From Kryptolebias marmoratus (Eukaryota; Chordata; Actinopteri; Cyprinodontiformes; Rivulidae), in the NCBI RefSeq assembly GCF_001649575.2, contig NC_051450.1, positions 10,005,827-10,069,826 of the forward strand: 64,000 nucleotides of DNA, written 5' to 3'. The notes under the pieces were generated by a model, which saw nothing but the letters and a program-made list of their open reading frames with translations, did not search any database and was not told where the DNA came from. Shown one piece after another: positions 12,321 to 25,375 of this stretch. Position 1 is the first letter of the stretch; each line of letters starts with the position of its first letter. The position numbers and the translations under genes were made by a program.

Positions 12321-15300
12321 GCAGAGGCGAACAAAAGGCCATCCCTGTTTGCAGAAAACAGTTGAGTCTGAGACACACGGTGAATATCTAAGCATCTGCA
12401 CAATGCAGATCCTAGTTAGAACAGAAAAAAAAAAAAGGAAATGTGAATATCACCAGGGGGGAGAGGGGGGGTTGACCTGTGTTTCAATTTGTATTCACAC
12501 TTTTTCAGCTTTGCGTTCAGTGTCTCACATATCATGTAACTCAGCTATTAGTCACAGGTTGAACTCAAGAGACTTGAGGTTTTGTAAATGGGCTCCTGCC
12601 AAATCAAAAAAAAAAAAAGGAAAAAATCTGTTTCTAGTCCATTAAGCACTTTGTCACTTGAGTTAAATGCAACTTCTCAGGACCATTGTTTTACAGTATT
12701 TCACTTATCACTTAGTATGATGGAAAAAAAAACTGCAGACTGTATATGCCTTAGTGAACTGATGTTCAATGATGCATCCTAAAAAAGGTTTATTTCCTTC
12801 TCTGTAGCAACATCATGAACAAGCATTGTTTATTTTTAATGACTCTTTGCAGACTCGGCTTGTGCTACAAAATGCATCCTTTCAGGGTTTGTTTGTTCTT
12901 ATTGGAAGAGAAAGACTTGGTCTATCTTTATAGCTTATCTAGTCTTTTTTTTTAATTTGAACACAGTGTTCTCACCATATTTTCACCAGACTGAGTATAT
13001 GCATTGTTATCACAGTGCATGTTGCATTCATTAACTATGTGGGTTCTTTAAGATTAGATCACAGTTGAGTGCTTTAAAGCTTTCAAACTTGTGTTCTTGA
13101 AAAGAGCATTGAACTGGTGAAGTTTAGTCTGAAGACAGTAAACCCACCTGAAGATGTCCTGATCCTTTAATCTTGAGAAAAAATGGAGTTACTCTGTGTT
13201 TTTAGTGATGCACACTATTTGACAAACAGAAGTGTCACACAATCTGTGTATCTCTTACACAGTTATGCTTCATATCTTGAATCTAAGCTCATCTTTGTGT
13301 GTCACTGTTATTTGTTTTTGCCTGATTGTTTTCCATTTGTCTGATTAATGTCCGTGCTTTACCTCTGTGCTCTCTAATAAGCCACCTTAATTAAGTTTGC
13401 AGCAGACCAGAGAAGAATACTTTCTATGTCTGGGTTGACTCGGTGGATAATGGCTTTTCCACATGACTTAGATAATATTAATAAACAGTTTCAATTACTA
13501 ATACTAATTTTGTTTCTGTGCAAATTTTACAGTATTATAGTACTAATTGTTTTAAGTGGAGAAATATATTAAAAATCTAACCATAATAAAACACATTAAT
13601 TATATCTTTTCTGTCTCCACGTAATGTTGATCGACTCTTTTAACTTTTCCTTTTTTTTTTTTTACACAAAATCAATTCTTATGGCAGCTGTAACATTGTG
13701 TATCCAACACTTATATTTATTGAAGCATCCCATCTTGTTTCAGCATATGACAACTTCAATGCCATCTGCTAGTATTAGTCTAACTCATTCATGACAAAAA
13801 TGCAGCCTGAGGGCCAGAAGCAGCCCTTGAACCATTTCCATTCAGCCATGTACATCCTCAAATGAAAACAAAACAGCTTCAAGTAACTCAATAAAAGCCA
13901 CTTGTTTATTAATGACTCTTAATACAAGGAAAAACAAACCCTGTAATGCCGTTTTTAGATGTTTCCAACGATGAATGTCATATAGTAATGTGACTTTCAT
14001 GAATGATCCGAGTCTCTTGAACGCCTCTTTAAAATAAACTATGGGAACTGAGATGTAAACAGTTGTGAGCCGCTCCTTATTTTTATTTTTTTTCTCTCCT
14101 CATGTTTTACACAGATGCAGACACACACACTCACACTCTTCCTTTACTATTCCACTGAGACAAAGAAGAATAGGCAAAGTGGAGGAGCACAGCAGTTGTG
14201 ATTGGCAAACATGCACAGAAATGCCCAAACTGTTGTATATCTGGGCATTTTCAAAACTATTTATTGTATATCTATAGACCCTAAAACTATCATATATAAC
14301 ACTGGCTCACGGGACAGTGTGAGTATGGCAGAACGTGGCCGTACATCACGGCCACATGATGATGGTACTCTTTTGAATGTCCCTGTGAAATGAATGAATC
14401 CACAAGATCCGGCTCCCTTCAAAAAGCCGTAAATCCTATCTCTAATGTCATCCATGTTTGAATTTAAATAGTATGCAAAGTAAGCCAGATGGGTGGTTGT
14501 ACTGGAAGAACCAGATTAAGAATGAAAGAAAGAAAAAAAAAAAATTCTAAATGTAGCATTTAGCATTTAGAGGTAACTTCATTGTCACAATTGTTAGATA
14601 TGTTGAGGAATTTTTTTTTTTTTGTTGTTTGTGTTAGCAAACATGCTAACTGTTCTACAAACTTTTGATCTTTAAAGAGAGAGAGAAAAAGGTAAAAAAA
14701 AAACCACCTTGGTGATTTTGTTTTTCTTTATTCAGTCAAACATCATTAAATCAGCACTATCCTTACGCTGCCATACAAGCAAAACAGGGCAAGCATTTCT
14801 CTGACCACATACTATTGAGGCATGTTTTTTTTTCTTTATTTTAATAATTTATTTATTTTTTATGGTAGATGAGAATAACATACTGTGGCTATGGCTCTTT
14901 AATTTCTTTAAGTCAAAATGCTCCTTTGACATATATACATATATAAATAATTGTGTTTTTTTTTTCTTTAAATCCTACTAGCTTAGAAATACTTTATCAC
15001 AACTGAATCTCAAAAAAGCAAACAATTAAAACAAAACATTCCTGTTTTGTTTGTGCTTGAAAATGTAGATGATTGTTGGAATACTTTTTACGGATCATGA
15101 AAAAGAAGAGCTGTGGTTTGGTGCTATTTTAAAAATACAAAAAAATCTAGCTAAGTTAAAATTTACCTCTTTTATTTTCATTTGTATTTGTCTTCTGTGA
15201 TCTCTTAGGGTATGTTCTAAACCTTGATGAATTACGTATTTGAATTAGACTCATAATTTTAGTATTAACCTTAAGTCCTCTGTCATCTTCTTTCACCATG

Positions 15301-15509
15301 GTATGACTGTAGTATAAATGTGACTTGTGTAATGGCCTCTGCTTTAGCATGCATTGCTTTAGACCTGCATAATGTTCCCTGGTGACATAAGCAGTGTACT
15401 GAAGAGCACTTAGACCTTTGCTTTTATGGGCCCAGCATATGAAATGACCTGAACAGACCGCCAAGGGAACATCAATATAGAGCAGTCTGTAATACAACAC
15501 AGTAGAAAG

Positions 15510-15530
15510 AAAAATAAATAAATAAATAAA
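15510..15530. repeat. (AAAT)n simple repeat
   Basis: Five tandem AAAT units. Confidence 0.85.
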
Positions 15531-16375
15531 CACTGCAAGTTAACCTTAAACTTTGAAATGTCCAGTCTGGTTTAAGAAATACCTATAAATAATGAGTAAC
15601 ATTCTTCATATTCAGTGTATTTACTTCTAAAGCCCTGTGAGGTTCAGATAAAAAGAATAAGTAAAAAATAAATGCACCTCCAAAATCATTTTGTATTTTC
15701 TTGTTCTACTCAGTGATGGCTCAGTTCACCTCACACACTCTTACATTTCTGCATTTTGTAATTGGGTGCTTTAAACAAGCCAAGCGATAAGCACTGTCAC
15801 AAAGAAATTGCATTTTTTGCCCTCTCTAACCCCACACCAACAGTGCAATTTCACCAGGTGAAACAAAGTTGGAGTTTTTTTTTTCTTTTTTTTTGTTCTT
15901 TATTTATTGACCACATTACTGAAACGCTATAAAAGGCCATAAAAGTATAAGAGTAATTTGTTTGTAATTACCATTTGTCAAATTGCTGCCTAAGGTATGG
16001 TCAGGCTACATCCTGGACATTTTTTTAAAGTTAGATTCTAAAGAAAAAGACATAAAACCCAGCCAGAGAAGTATAATTCCAGTCTATGTTCATTTATTTT
16101 ATTATATAAGCTCGAAGCATAACTCCAGGGTATAAGATCTCCTTCTGTCTGCTGTGTCTCGAGGCTGTATTATTAGCTTGACTCATGCAGGTAAGATTAT
16201 ATTTTTACTTTAGAAGGCCTCTTCATCATTGGTCTGAAATTCGATCAGTTGCCAAAAGAAATAGATGTAATAATATATACAACTTCATATATACCATTAC
16301 ATTTTTCGAATTTAAACAGTTTAGTTTGAACATTAAATTTGGCAAAGGCAGATAAAAATGTTTTTGCCCGTGTCT

Positions 16376-16770
16376 GTGCATGTGTGTATGTCTATTACCA
16401 AAATCTTTCATGAACCACTGAACAAATTTTAATGAAGCACTGGGAAAGTAATTACTGGATGTACATCTGCAACAGATTAACCTTTGTGGTTAACATGATT
16501 CAAAATGGCTGCCACGGCCAACTAACCTTAAAAAATACAGAAATAGCACTAATACCATCAGTGCTACTGATATTGTGCTGATATCTGGCATAGTTGTAGC
16601 TGAGAGACATTCACAGCACATACTCCAAGTGCTATTGATTGTGCAAGACTTGATTAAAACTTTAGCATAAACTGTTGGAGTCAACCCTGTTTGTATGATA
16701 GCAAAATATCTCATGAAACACTAAATTGAAAGGCAGCAGGAAATATGCATTCCTTCAAGGAATGCTAGGG
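16376..16770 (+). repeat. Dispersed ~310 bp monomer repeat, copy 1 (+)
   Basis: This is one monomer plus the start of a second. The landmark tcatgaaccactgaacaaat near 16409 recurs in changed form near 16710 (ctcatgaaacactaaattg), about 305-310 bp later. Between them lie the other family landmarks: gatgtacatctgcaac, caaaatggctgccacggcc and gtagctgagagacattcac. The same landmarks recur at 33735, 36100, 38022, 43490 and 52405. I do not know a family name, and no coding potential is visible. Confidence 0.75.
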
Positions 16771-19492
16771 CCTTAATTATAGATGCAATTTCTTCTTTCT
16801 GCACAACATTAATTAGGCAGAAGTAGCTGATTGGTAAACATGTAACCTTGTTGGATGACGTTCAGTCCAATTTATTTATGTATCACTAATTAATCAATTT
16901 GAACCCAGGTCACAATACAGGGAAAAATAAAATCTGATTTACATGCAGTTCATTTTGATTTATTTTTGCATGTTGTCATTAAGCAATGTTTAACATTTTC
17001 CTAACAAGTTTTATTTTATTTTGTTTTTTTTAAAGGATCACCTAAATCTAACTGTGCAATGTGGCAAATTTTAACAGAAGGGGTACATCTGATTTGTATC
17101 TAAGTGGCTGATGATAGTCAATCTGACTTTTATTAGAACCAGAAAATAGTCATTTTATCTTCTGTACCTGGGTCAAATCTAAAATTTCCACCAAAACCCA
17201 TAAGCATTGCTTGGCCCACCTATTAAGTTTGGATGCAGGCATTCTTTCCCGCCTGACCTGCCTTCAAGTAAATTGGAAAATTAAGGCCTTCACTGTTTAA
17301 ACTAACCATTAAGGCTCTATGGTAATGCATTTGGCAGGAGAATATCTATACCAAAATTGCCCTGCTTAAGTCAATTTATTAGATTAGCCAAATAAATTCT
17401 AGACTCCTTTGGGCTATAGGAGCTGGATGTTATAAGATCCTTATCTAAGACTTTCACCTTCTTGTCTCACACCTCTTAATAGCTATAAGATGTCTCATTC
17501 TGAGTGAATGTTCTGACACAGGAGTGAGCTGCTGTTTATATCACCTTTTAAAGAGAGGATTTTTTTATAAAGAATTCCCTTTATGTTCCTTCAGATTGTC
17601 AAGTTTTTTTTTCTTCTGTTAACACACATTTCTGTTCAATTGTGAGGCAGAGATGACTCTGCAAAAAGAGACTGACCATTCCCATTCATCTCTGATAATG
17701 TAGCACAATAAACCCTTTCAAAATGTAGCCCTGTAAAAATGTGCCTTTTCATTTATGCTAATTTTCTTTCATAATGTAGGCTTTAAAAACTTGCTGTGAA
17801 CCCATTAATAACCAAAAGCCATATGTATACTTGTTTGAACATGGCTCATAAACTATTACTTGACATAATGACTTTATTAATAGTATGAATAGTTATTTGA
17901 TCATGTAAGCTCCTGATTGGGCAAAAAAAAAAAAATAAATAAATTCATCAACAAAATTTGCTCAAGGGCCACAAATTTTTAAAGCAGCAATTTTTTTTTA
18001 AGCAGATGATGCAGTGACCAATTTTCAATTACCCATGTTTCTGTTAATTTTGACCATCTGTTAGTTGGCATTTGCCACATTTTTATTTTTTTCAAAGGGC
18101 TTCAACATTTTTTTTTATTATTTTTGGTTGTGAATGACTTTACATAAGTGTTAATTGCAAACTGTAAGATTTTAATGCAACTGTGTTTTACTTGATCTGA
18201 TCAAGCACTGCGATCAAACGCTCTCATTGGCTAAGACACTGCAGTCCTTTACCTTTTTTGAGTTTGGCTGCAACTAACTCCTTATTATGAATACAAATAA
18301 TTGATAATAATCTAAATGAATTGTCTGGTTAAGTCAGTGTGAAAGAACATGGGCCAATAATAAACCTCTACCCTTTTGCATGACACCAATTGGTTGGCTT
18401 AATCAAACAGCATTTATATTACTATGCGAATGTGTGTGTGTTGAGTACCATATACTCTGTTTATAGGCTGTGAATCTATCAGTCAGTCTGATCAGCACAT
18501 CTAGTCAGCTTAAAGATTTACTCAAATCCTGGTGAACTGATACATCCAGCAGCCTCAGCACCATCGGCATAAACAGTCTAATCTCAGCACACATACATTA
18601 GTGTAGTAACACAAATGTTTGGTTGAAAACAGTGACAAGCTGAACAAATAGTGTCATGCAAAAGTGTAAAGTTTAAAATTAGCCCATATGGCAATCTTTC
18701 AGACTAGTAAGTCATTTTTTAAGAAAGAGTTTTCCTAGAAGTTTGAAAAACAATACACAGCAGGTCCTTGTTTTGCTAACCATTAGCCTAGCCTGGATGA
18801 AGATGTTTGCCCATTTCTCCATACTCTATACCCCATAACTGATGGCATGGCTGATAAGGTACTAACTACTGATAACTATCTGACAGAACTTCCCTTCAAA
18901 AATGACTACACTATCACCTTAACACTTTGTGGGCCATATAAAATGAGCTCACAAGCCAGGTTTGGCCCAGGATCCAGCAGTTGACAATCACTTGTGATAC
19001 TTTCCAGCTGGCTCAGCCTTTTAACCTCAAAATTGTTGCTTGGGACATAATTCCCCATGTGTTCTTCTTAAAAATGCACACTCCATTTGCATTGTGAAAT
19101 AAGTAAATTCACTTCACAAATGAGAGTGATGTATTTATTTTTATTTAAACAGCTTTCATTTATTATCAAAGCTTTAATGCTAAGTGCAGCTGATGAGTTT
19201 TATGAATATACAACTCTTCAACACCCAGCAAGTTTTAGTATCCTAATGGACAATTAGATAAATAGGCTCACAAAATAGACTTGTGTGTATTGGCATTAAT
19301 GTTTTAGAAATGTTTATTCAGTGGCTATGAATAAGGAAACATAAACACAATAGATAGCTATAAAACTAAAAATATTGCTATAAAATGTGCTTAAATGTGT
19401 GATTGGTTCTAACAAAAAGACCTTAAAACTTCTTTATTTCCTATTTAGCACCTTCAGTACGTATCCTGAATATATGTTTTTCTGTCTTGCAG

Positions 19493-19998
19493 CAATCGTG
19501 GTTCTGTTCATCACATTGAGGCGGAGCAAGAAAGAACCCCTTATCATTGCTGAAGAGGACATCAGAGAAAACGTAGTGACTTACGACGACGAGGGGGGTG
19601 GCGAGGAGGACACAGAGGCGTTCGACATCATTGCTCTCCGTAACCCAGCTGCTGCAGAAGAGCTCAAGTTCAGGCGGGACATTCGCCCAGAGGCAAGGAG
19701 TCATTGTAGCCTGCCCCACATCCGCAGGAGCCCATCGGTAGAGCTGGACGAAGTGGACGTGCAAGAATTCCTCAGACAGAGACTGGTGGAGGCCGATATG
19801 GACACCAGCGTGCCGCCCTACGACTCCCTCCAGACCTATGCTTACGAGGGACAGGGCTCGTCTACGGGATCCATCAGTCCGTTGGACTCTCTTGGCGCAC
19901 AGTCAGAGCAGGATTATAACTATCTGAATGATTGGGGAACTGAGTTCCAGAGGCTAGCAGAACTCTACGAAGAGGCAGAGTCAGATGTGACCACCTAG
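19493..19998 (+). CDS. cdh7: Type II cadherin (cadherin-7-like), terminal coding exon: TM helix end and cytoplasmic tail
   Basis: This exon encodes the last 168 residues of the cadherin. It completes the split codon (Ala) and continues the helix (AIVVLFITL) into the basic stop-transfer RRSKKEP. The juxtamembrane core TYDDEGGGEEDTEAFDI (about 19575-19629) is the p120-catenin-binding signature of classical cadherins. The membrane-distal part, with VPPYDSLQTYAYEGQ and DYNYLNDWGTEFQRLAELY, is the beta-catenin-binding region. The reading frame ends at TAG 19996-19998. Cadherin-7 hallmarks recalled from the family are LRRSKKEPLII, RNPAAAEELKFRRDIRPE, VDVQEFLRQRL and DSLQTYAYEGQ; cadherin-20 is the nearest alternative, and types 8, 11, 18 and 24 fit less well. 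A Ser/His/Arg-rich stretch (SHCSLPHIRRSPS) between the two catenin sites is a variable segment. The protein mediates mainly homophilic adhesion in nervous system and neural crest in known vertebrates. No frameshift or missing key motif is seen. Confidence 0.93.
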
Positions 19999-20300
19999 TC
20001 TGTGATTTCACTTCTGTTCAAACCAAATTTGTTTTAAATTCATTTCTTTCTTTTTTTTCAGATTTTCAGTGAATGACGTGAACACACGGACCAACAGCAC
20101 TGAAACAGTGTTCTTAAATTTTACTGTTGAACTAAAACTTTTTTTTTTTTTTCATTTTGTCACAATGGGTCATGGATTGTTCATCTGCAAGTGTCAGATT
20201 TTAAGATGAAAGAGAAAATATGAGGAAAAAGGAAAAATATTTTCCTTGGTGTATATTTTTTAATGCTCAATAAAGTCCTAAAATCCATTTGAGTGGATAT
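19999..20300 (+). other. Proximal 3' untranslated region of the cadherin gene
   Basis: This AT-rich sequence runs from the stop codon to the first good poly(A) signal. No open frame or repeat is visible. The real transcript may extend further (see the second AATAAA at 21071). Confidence 0.6.
20269..20274 (+). terminator. Poly(A) signal AATAAA (proximal)
   Basis: A canonical AATAAA lies 271 bp after the stop codon and is followed about 20-30 bp later by a G/T-rich stretch (gagtggatatgtgg), the usual arrangement for cleavage and polyadenylation. Confidence 0.6.
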
Positions 20301-23300
20301 GTGGAAAAAATAATAATAGATCTTATTTGTCTTATTCCTCCAAGAACAGCTGTAGAGCACAGCATGCAGCAACAAAGTGGGAGGCAGAATTAGCATATAC
20401 TTACCTGCACCAATTCATCTTTTTCTGTGATAATTTAAATACCATTCAGACTGGTCACTTTTTTACCGTTTTAATGCATAACAGGCTTACCCGTGTCTAT
20501 AATTGACTTGGAAAGTAACATTTAACGCCCATTCCTTTAAATATTTAATCAAAATTAGCCAACACTTTTAGGCACTGATTCGCAAGAAATCATGGTTTCA
20601 CTTAGTATGAATTGTTTTACAAAGTTATCCACTATTATTTCTACACTGATTTATGGCAAAGGATCGTAACAAAATGTGAAGGGTTAGAACAGGTAGTAGG
20701 TTTAGATGGTAAACATCCTGTTTACATCCTCTCCTGAAAGAGTGTCATTGACATTTAAAAAAAAATAATATTTTGGGATTTTATCTGAACATATTTGCAT
20801 TTCCTGTTGAACTAAAAAGAAGAAGGGAAGAAAAGAAAATCCATTTAAGTGATTACTTTTTGTTTTTTTGCTAGAATATGTTTATTGCAATATTATTACA
20901 GTTCAATTTTTGTCACACGCACGTTAAAACAAGTTTCACTTTTGATAAGTAAACCCATAGTAAATCAACGATTCTTAAAGTCCAGAACCTGTTTGAGGCC
21001 GGTCAAGTCCAGATGATGAGTCAATCCGAACCCAGCCCAGCTCTTTTATGGAAATGCATTGGTATGATGCAATAAAGTGAACCTTTGCTGATGTTATAAC
21101 AGTGGCTCCTTTAAGAGTGCACACAGAAAGAGTGTGCACGTTCTACGTGAATCTGTTTGCTTGGAGAACATGAGCTAAGCTGTGAAAATTTGACATAAAT
21201 AAATAAACTTATATCAGTAAATGTACAGATTAGGCTGCAGCAACATTAATACATGTTGTGACATTGTACATATCTTTGCATGTCATCATTAGCCAGTCAT
21301 CTAAAAGCTAAAAGTTAATCATGTCCACTTCTGTAGACTTGAGAAAGTTAGACAAGCATTGTCTGCTGGTGTCATTATCAGAAAGCCAAAAAAGAAGGCA
21401 TCATTAAAATGTGCAAAGGAAAGAAAGGTAGACTTAGAAGAGTAAGTTTTTAAAGATCAGCAGACAGAGTGTCAGGGTGAGCCTGCATTCTCAGCACTAA
21501 ATTTAGTAAAATGCTCATATCACAGCCACTTGACAAATTAATGCTTAGGTCAGTTTCTCCATCTGGCACCATCTTTTGTATCGAGATTTGGGCAGATCAT
21601 TGAAGTTAAACAGTATAATTTGTTCACTCTAGGTTATTTTGTATTTTAACAGGCTCCTGTTATCTGGAACGTTTACCTCCAATCTCTCATGTTACAGAGA
21701 TACGTTGCCTTTAAATTCAGTTTATTCAATTTTGTTGAGGCGTGAAAAGTAATTAGGTTAATTGTTTAAATTAAAATTTCTTATGAAACTAATATACACC
21801 CTGTGATGGACATGCAACCCTGAGTTTCACACAATGACCACTGGAGATAGACACCAGGTGGTGCATCATTGTTGTTTACCTTGTCCTTATCCATCGGCAC
21901 ATAGTTAAAAGGATAAACTTTATGAAAAAAATAAAAACTATTTTCCAAGTGATTGATGTGCATTAATGTTAAATTTATGTCAAGCAAAACTAACCTTCAG
22001 GTAACCACCTACAAATATAATGCCTACAGGCCCAAGTTCTAACTGAGAAACACAATAAAATCTTAACTAATTAAATTTAAAAAACTGTATGATTTTCTAA
22101 AGATGATTAAATTGAGCTTTTATACAAAGAGAAAGATAAGCGTTAGACACCGAAAAAGGTTTACATGAATTAAACCATCATTTTCTGACTAAAGAATTTC
22201 CTTTTTAAAGGGCCACAATCTATCAAAGCGCTACCCATATGTTTCTGAGATAAGACAGGAGTAATATCTCATGGAGCGAATGAGAATATTTGTTGGAAAA
22301 ATAGCTCCACAGGTTTTATCTTCTGACAATAGAAGCACAATGGATTATCTGGGAAAATTCTGGTCCTGATGGCTCTCATGATGTTTTACTGCCTCCTTCA
22401 CTCTTAACTCCTTCTTATCTTCCAAAATTGCAGCACTCGCCATATCAGTGGGGTTTGTTTACAGAGCACAGGTTTGCATTCCAACACATTTTCAATTACA
22501 TGTTGCATATCAGGTCAAGGATGGATGTGCATTCATGTTTGCATATTTGGGGGTTAACGTGTTCATGTTTTTTCATTTTATTTTTTTTTAAGTAATCAGT
22601 TGGAATAAATTAGGGCTGGCAAATTCAGACAAGGCTATGTTCTTTTAAAGTGCCTGACGTCAAAAAGGTTCTGAGAAGGTTTTAAGCCTTTACAAAGAAT
22701 AATATTTAGTAGAGAGAGTCTTTACATAATATAAATAATATAAATAACATAATATAAATATAAATTTCTGCATAGGTAAAGGTGAAATAAAAGATCAAAG
22801 TGCCAAAAAAAAAAAATCCTTTTAAATTCAAACGTGTGATCATTAAAGCTGATTTTCTTTAAAGTTTAAGCAGCAGGAGTCTGTTTGATAAAGGGAAAAA
22901 AAAGAAACTTTCTGAGTGTCGAAATTTCAACATAAAGAAGCAAAAGAGCTCATCAGTGTCAAATCATTCTTTTCCTTTTTAAATGTTGTTTAGAAACCAT
23001 ATAGAAAACACATGTCTTTGAATTTAAACTTTGAAAATATTACAGTGCATTCTGAATAATGTGGTTTTTCATGCCTTAAATGCTTTGAAGGAAATAAGGC
23101 AAAGGATTAGCAAAATAGCATTTGTTTGCAAAGTATTTTGTTTTGCTGTGATGCATATATTTCACTGAAATGAGTGAATAAACAGTGAAGGACTAACAGA
23201 GCCGGTATTTAGATTAGCAACATCACTGAGACAGCTGACCTATATAGCTGTGAAAACTTATGCAGGGAGTGGTGTAAAGACTGCTATAGCTTAAGTCTAG

Positions 23301-23860
23301 TGTTTTCTTTACATCGTGACTAAAGCAAACCCACATCATGAAAGTAAAACCAGTATTTTGTTTTTAGAATGTAGTTGATTTTACTATTTTGCACCTAACC
23401 TAAAGTGGTCCTTTCTTAAGTACCCCTTTCCCCAGCAAAACCAATGGAATCAGTACAAAATGATAATTGAAGGCTATACATATGGTGGTAATAAACTATA
23501 GCAATCATGCAAATCTGATCAATATATATGTAATATTTCTACGTTTTAAATAGTATGGTGTGGTGAGCTACCTACAGAATTTTAATGAATTGTGCTGTAT
23601 TGATGAGCAAAACCATGGGTTGTCTGAGTGGACCCAAATTCAAAGTGGATTTTGACATCCTAAAACAACTCCAATCTTCAAAATTTTATTACAGTTCTTG
23701 GAAATGCTGTTATTTAAATCTTTACATCAACATAGATTTGGGATTACATGATACTTCTGGCAGAAATATGATCCTGCTAATGAAACCGCCCCCGTGGGTA
23801 CAACTCTATGCCATTGCTGCTGTTATGTTTGCAAATAACAATATAATTCTCTGATTTTCT
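20300..23860. other. Downstream flank; no gene seen
   Basis: AT-rich unique DNA. Further AATAAA hexamers at 21071-21076 and near 21200 could serve a longer 3' UTR. Short simple tracts occur, such as TAA/TATAAA clusters near 22725-22765. No coding region or identifiable element. Confidence 0.5.
21071..21076 (+). terminator. Possible distal poly(A) signal AATAAA
   Basis: A canonical hexamer (gcaataaagtgaacc context) about 1.07 kb after the stop codon. It would give a longer cadherin 3' UTR. Transcript data are needed to choose between sites. Confidence 0.3.
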
Positions 23861-24175
23861 GACTGGACAATTTTGTGTCCAAGCTCTAAATTGATAACCC
23901 CTTGAAATAGAAATGTCAAACTACACAGTGGACACCTCATGAATCAAGGATGATCCCTATTGATTTCAAGCTCAAAGGGTCAAAAGTCAAGGTCAGAGGT
24001 GGCCCCTTTGTGAAAACCTAGTCCATGTCTAACTCTGCAACCATGTAACGTAAAAATGTCAAACTGCACAGCTGGACACATCATGTGTCAAGAATGATCC
24101 CTACTGATTATAAGATCACAGGTGAACCCTTTCTGAAAACCTTGTCTCTCCTGCAACTGTAGACACATGTATTCA
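23861..24175. repeat. Diverged tandem repeat, two ~143 bp units
   Basis: The block aaatgtcaaactacacagtg at 23911 recurs as aaatgtcaaactgcacagct at 24054. Both copies are followed by a ggacac..tcatg stretch and by gatccct, and then by a GGTCA-rich segment. The spacing is 143 bp. It looks like a relic of a small satellite or interspersed tandem family. No protein coding. Confidence 0.7.
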
Positions 24176-25019
24176 GGACTGCTGTGTGAGAGAATTCATG
24201 CTTTAGAGTTTGATTACTTTGACAATTTACTGACAGGCCTATTATGTACCATTGTTTTAAAGAGGTAGCATTCCACTTTATTCTTAGACATGTTCAGACT
24301 AGCCATTAGCTTGTTTGTCCTGTCAGAGTAAAACCTTGTTTCTCCAAACTGTAGTCATTCAAATTGTTTAGAACCTTTTTTGTTTTTTTTTTTCAAAATC
24401 CCACTTCTAATTGAGAAAAAATACATCACTCAAGAATAACCTCAAATGCCACATGTTCTACTTTACATTTTTTACTTCCAAAATCAAATATTCAAATGTC
24501 ATTAGTGCTTGTGCTCCATCTGACAAAGCCAAGTATGTTTCTTGATTTACGTCTGTTTCTTGATTTGCTGCCGGTCTTTTGATTATTTAATTGAAAACAA
24601 ATGAGAGAATACTGCTCACAAACATTTCTGTTTGTGTGTGTGTGCGTGTGTGTGTGTTTCATTTGGTTATGAATTCTAAACACTCCCCCTTGGAAAAAAA
24701 AAAAAAATCTGATACAATTTGGATACTACAACATTTTAATGACCTATGGCCTTGGCGAATGTTTGTGCTCTCTGAGCTCTTCTAGTTATAAAGTAAGTCT
24801 CTAACTTTGCTTTTTACATAATTTAACTTGAATCAACTCATCTCAGCTGTATTGTTTTTATTTTATATTCTTTTTTTCCTTTTTGACTGTAACTTTGCAA
24901 CCAAAGTTAAAAAGCATTACGTTGCACAAAGATCACTTTTGCATTTGTGGTTGCGTGGCATTAAGCTGATGCCAAATAACATGGTTTTGTTCATTTCAGA
25001 AGTATTGATGGTGTTACCA
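24176..25019. other. Intergenic; no gene seen
   Basis: AT-rich unique DNA with a TG/TGCG microsatellite at 24633-24657 and poly-A/T runs. Nothing else supported. Confidence 0.5.
24633..24657. repeat. (TG)n microsatellite
   Basis: About 12 TG units with one CG interruption. Confidence 0.9.
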
Positions 25020-25029
25020 AACCCAAGAA

Positions 25030-25375
25030 TTTCCATCCATCTTCTACCTTTTATCCATGGTCGGGTCGTGGAGGCAACAGGTCCAGGAGGGAAACCCAGA
25101 ACTCCCTCTCCCCAGCAACCCTCGTCAGCTCCTCCTGGGGGTTTTCAAGGCATTCCCAGGCCAGAGAGGATACATAATCCCTCCAATGAGTTCTGGGTTT
25201 GCCCCAAGATCTTTTCCCAGTGGGAGATGCCTGAAAAACCTCCAAGATTAGGTGTCAAGGAAGCATCCTAATCAGCTGCTCAAACCACTTCAACTGACTC
25301 TTTTTAATGCAAAGAAGCAGCAGCTCTACTCCAAGTTCCCCCCGGATGACGGGGCTCCAACCCCACAATTTGATG
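25030..25375 (-). mobile_element. RTE/Rex3-like non-LTR retrotransposon, 3' end fragment
   Basis: Read on the minus strand, 25245-25051 encodes the C-terminus of a non-LTR retrotransposon polyprotein. Recognisable pieces are EVFQASPTGKRSWGKPRTHW, then RDYVSSLAWECLENPQEEL, then VAGEREFWVSLLDLLPPRP. This GRPRTRWRDY..LAW..AGERE..W..LLPPRP signature is very common in teleost genomes in RTE-type elements. The minus-strand 3' end finishes in GATGGATGG near 25040, like the GATG-repeat tails of Rex3. The frame breaks upstream (about 25250), so this is a dead, 5'-truncated copy. The clade assignment is from memory of the family. Confidence 0.75.

Larger units (their letters stand above)
8470..19492 (+). 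other. Last intron of the cadherin gene (11.0 kb)
   Basis: A GT donor (gtaagt) at 8470 and an acceptor (tttttctgtcttgcag) ending at 19492 delimit a phase-1 intron that interrupts the transmembrane helix. It contains simple repeats (GAAA at 11202-11258; poly-T and poly-A runs), one copy of the roughly 310 bp dispersed repeat at 16376-16770, and possible regulatory patches at 9900-10090 and 12120-12320. A decayed stretch with paired GGCC motifs at about 18925-19000 (gtgggccatataaaatg, then tttggccc) vaguely recalls hAT-type relics, but I cannot assign it. No other exon is seen. Confidence 0.85.

Noticed and set aside
19387..19492. Upstream extension of the terminal-exon frame to an ATG-less start at 19387
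   Set aside because: It is intron sequence. The strong acceptor at 19492 and the phase match to the donor at 8470 define the true exon start.
21117..21139. 8 bp inverted repeat GTGCACAC...GTGTGCAC
   Set aside because: Short, built from CA/TG dinucleotides, and easily produced by chance.
24828..25271. 147-codon + strand open frame
   Set aside because: Its second half is the antisense of the minus-strand LINE C-terminus at 25051-25245.
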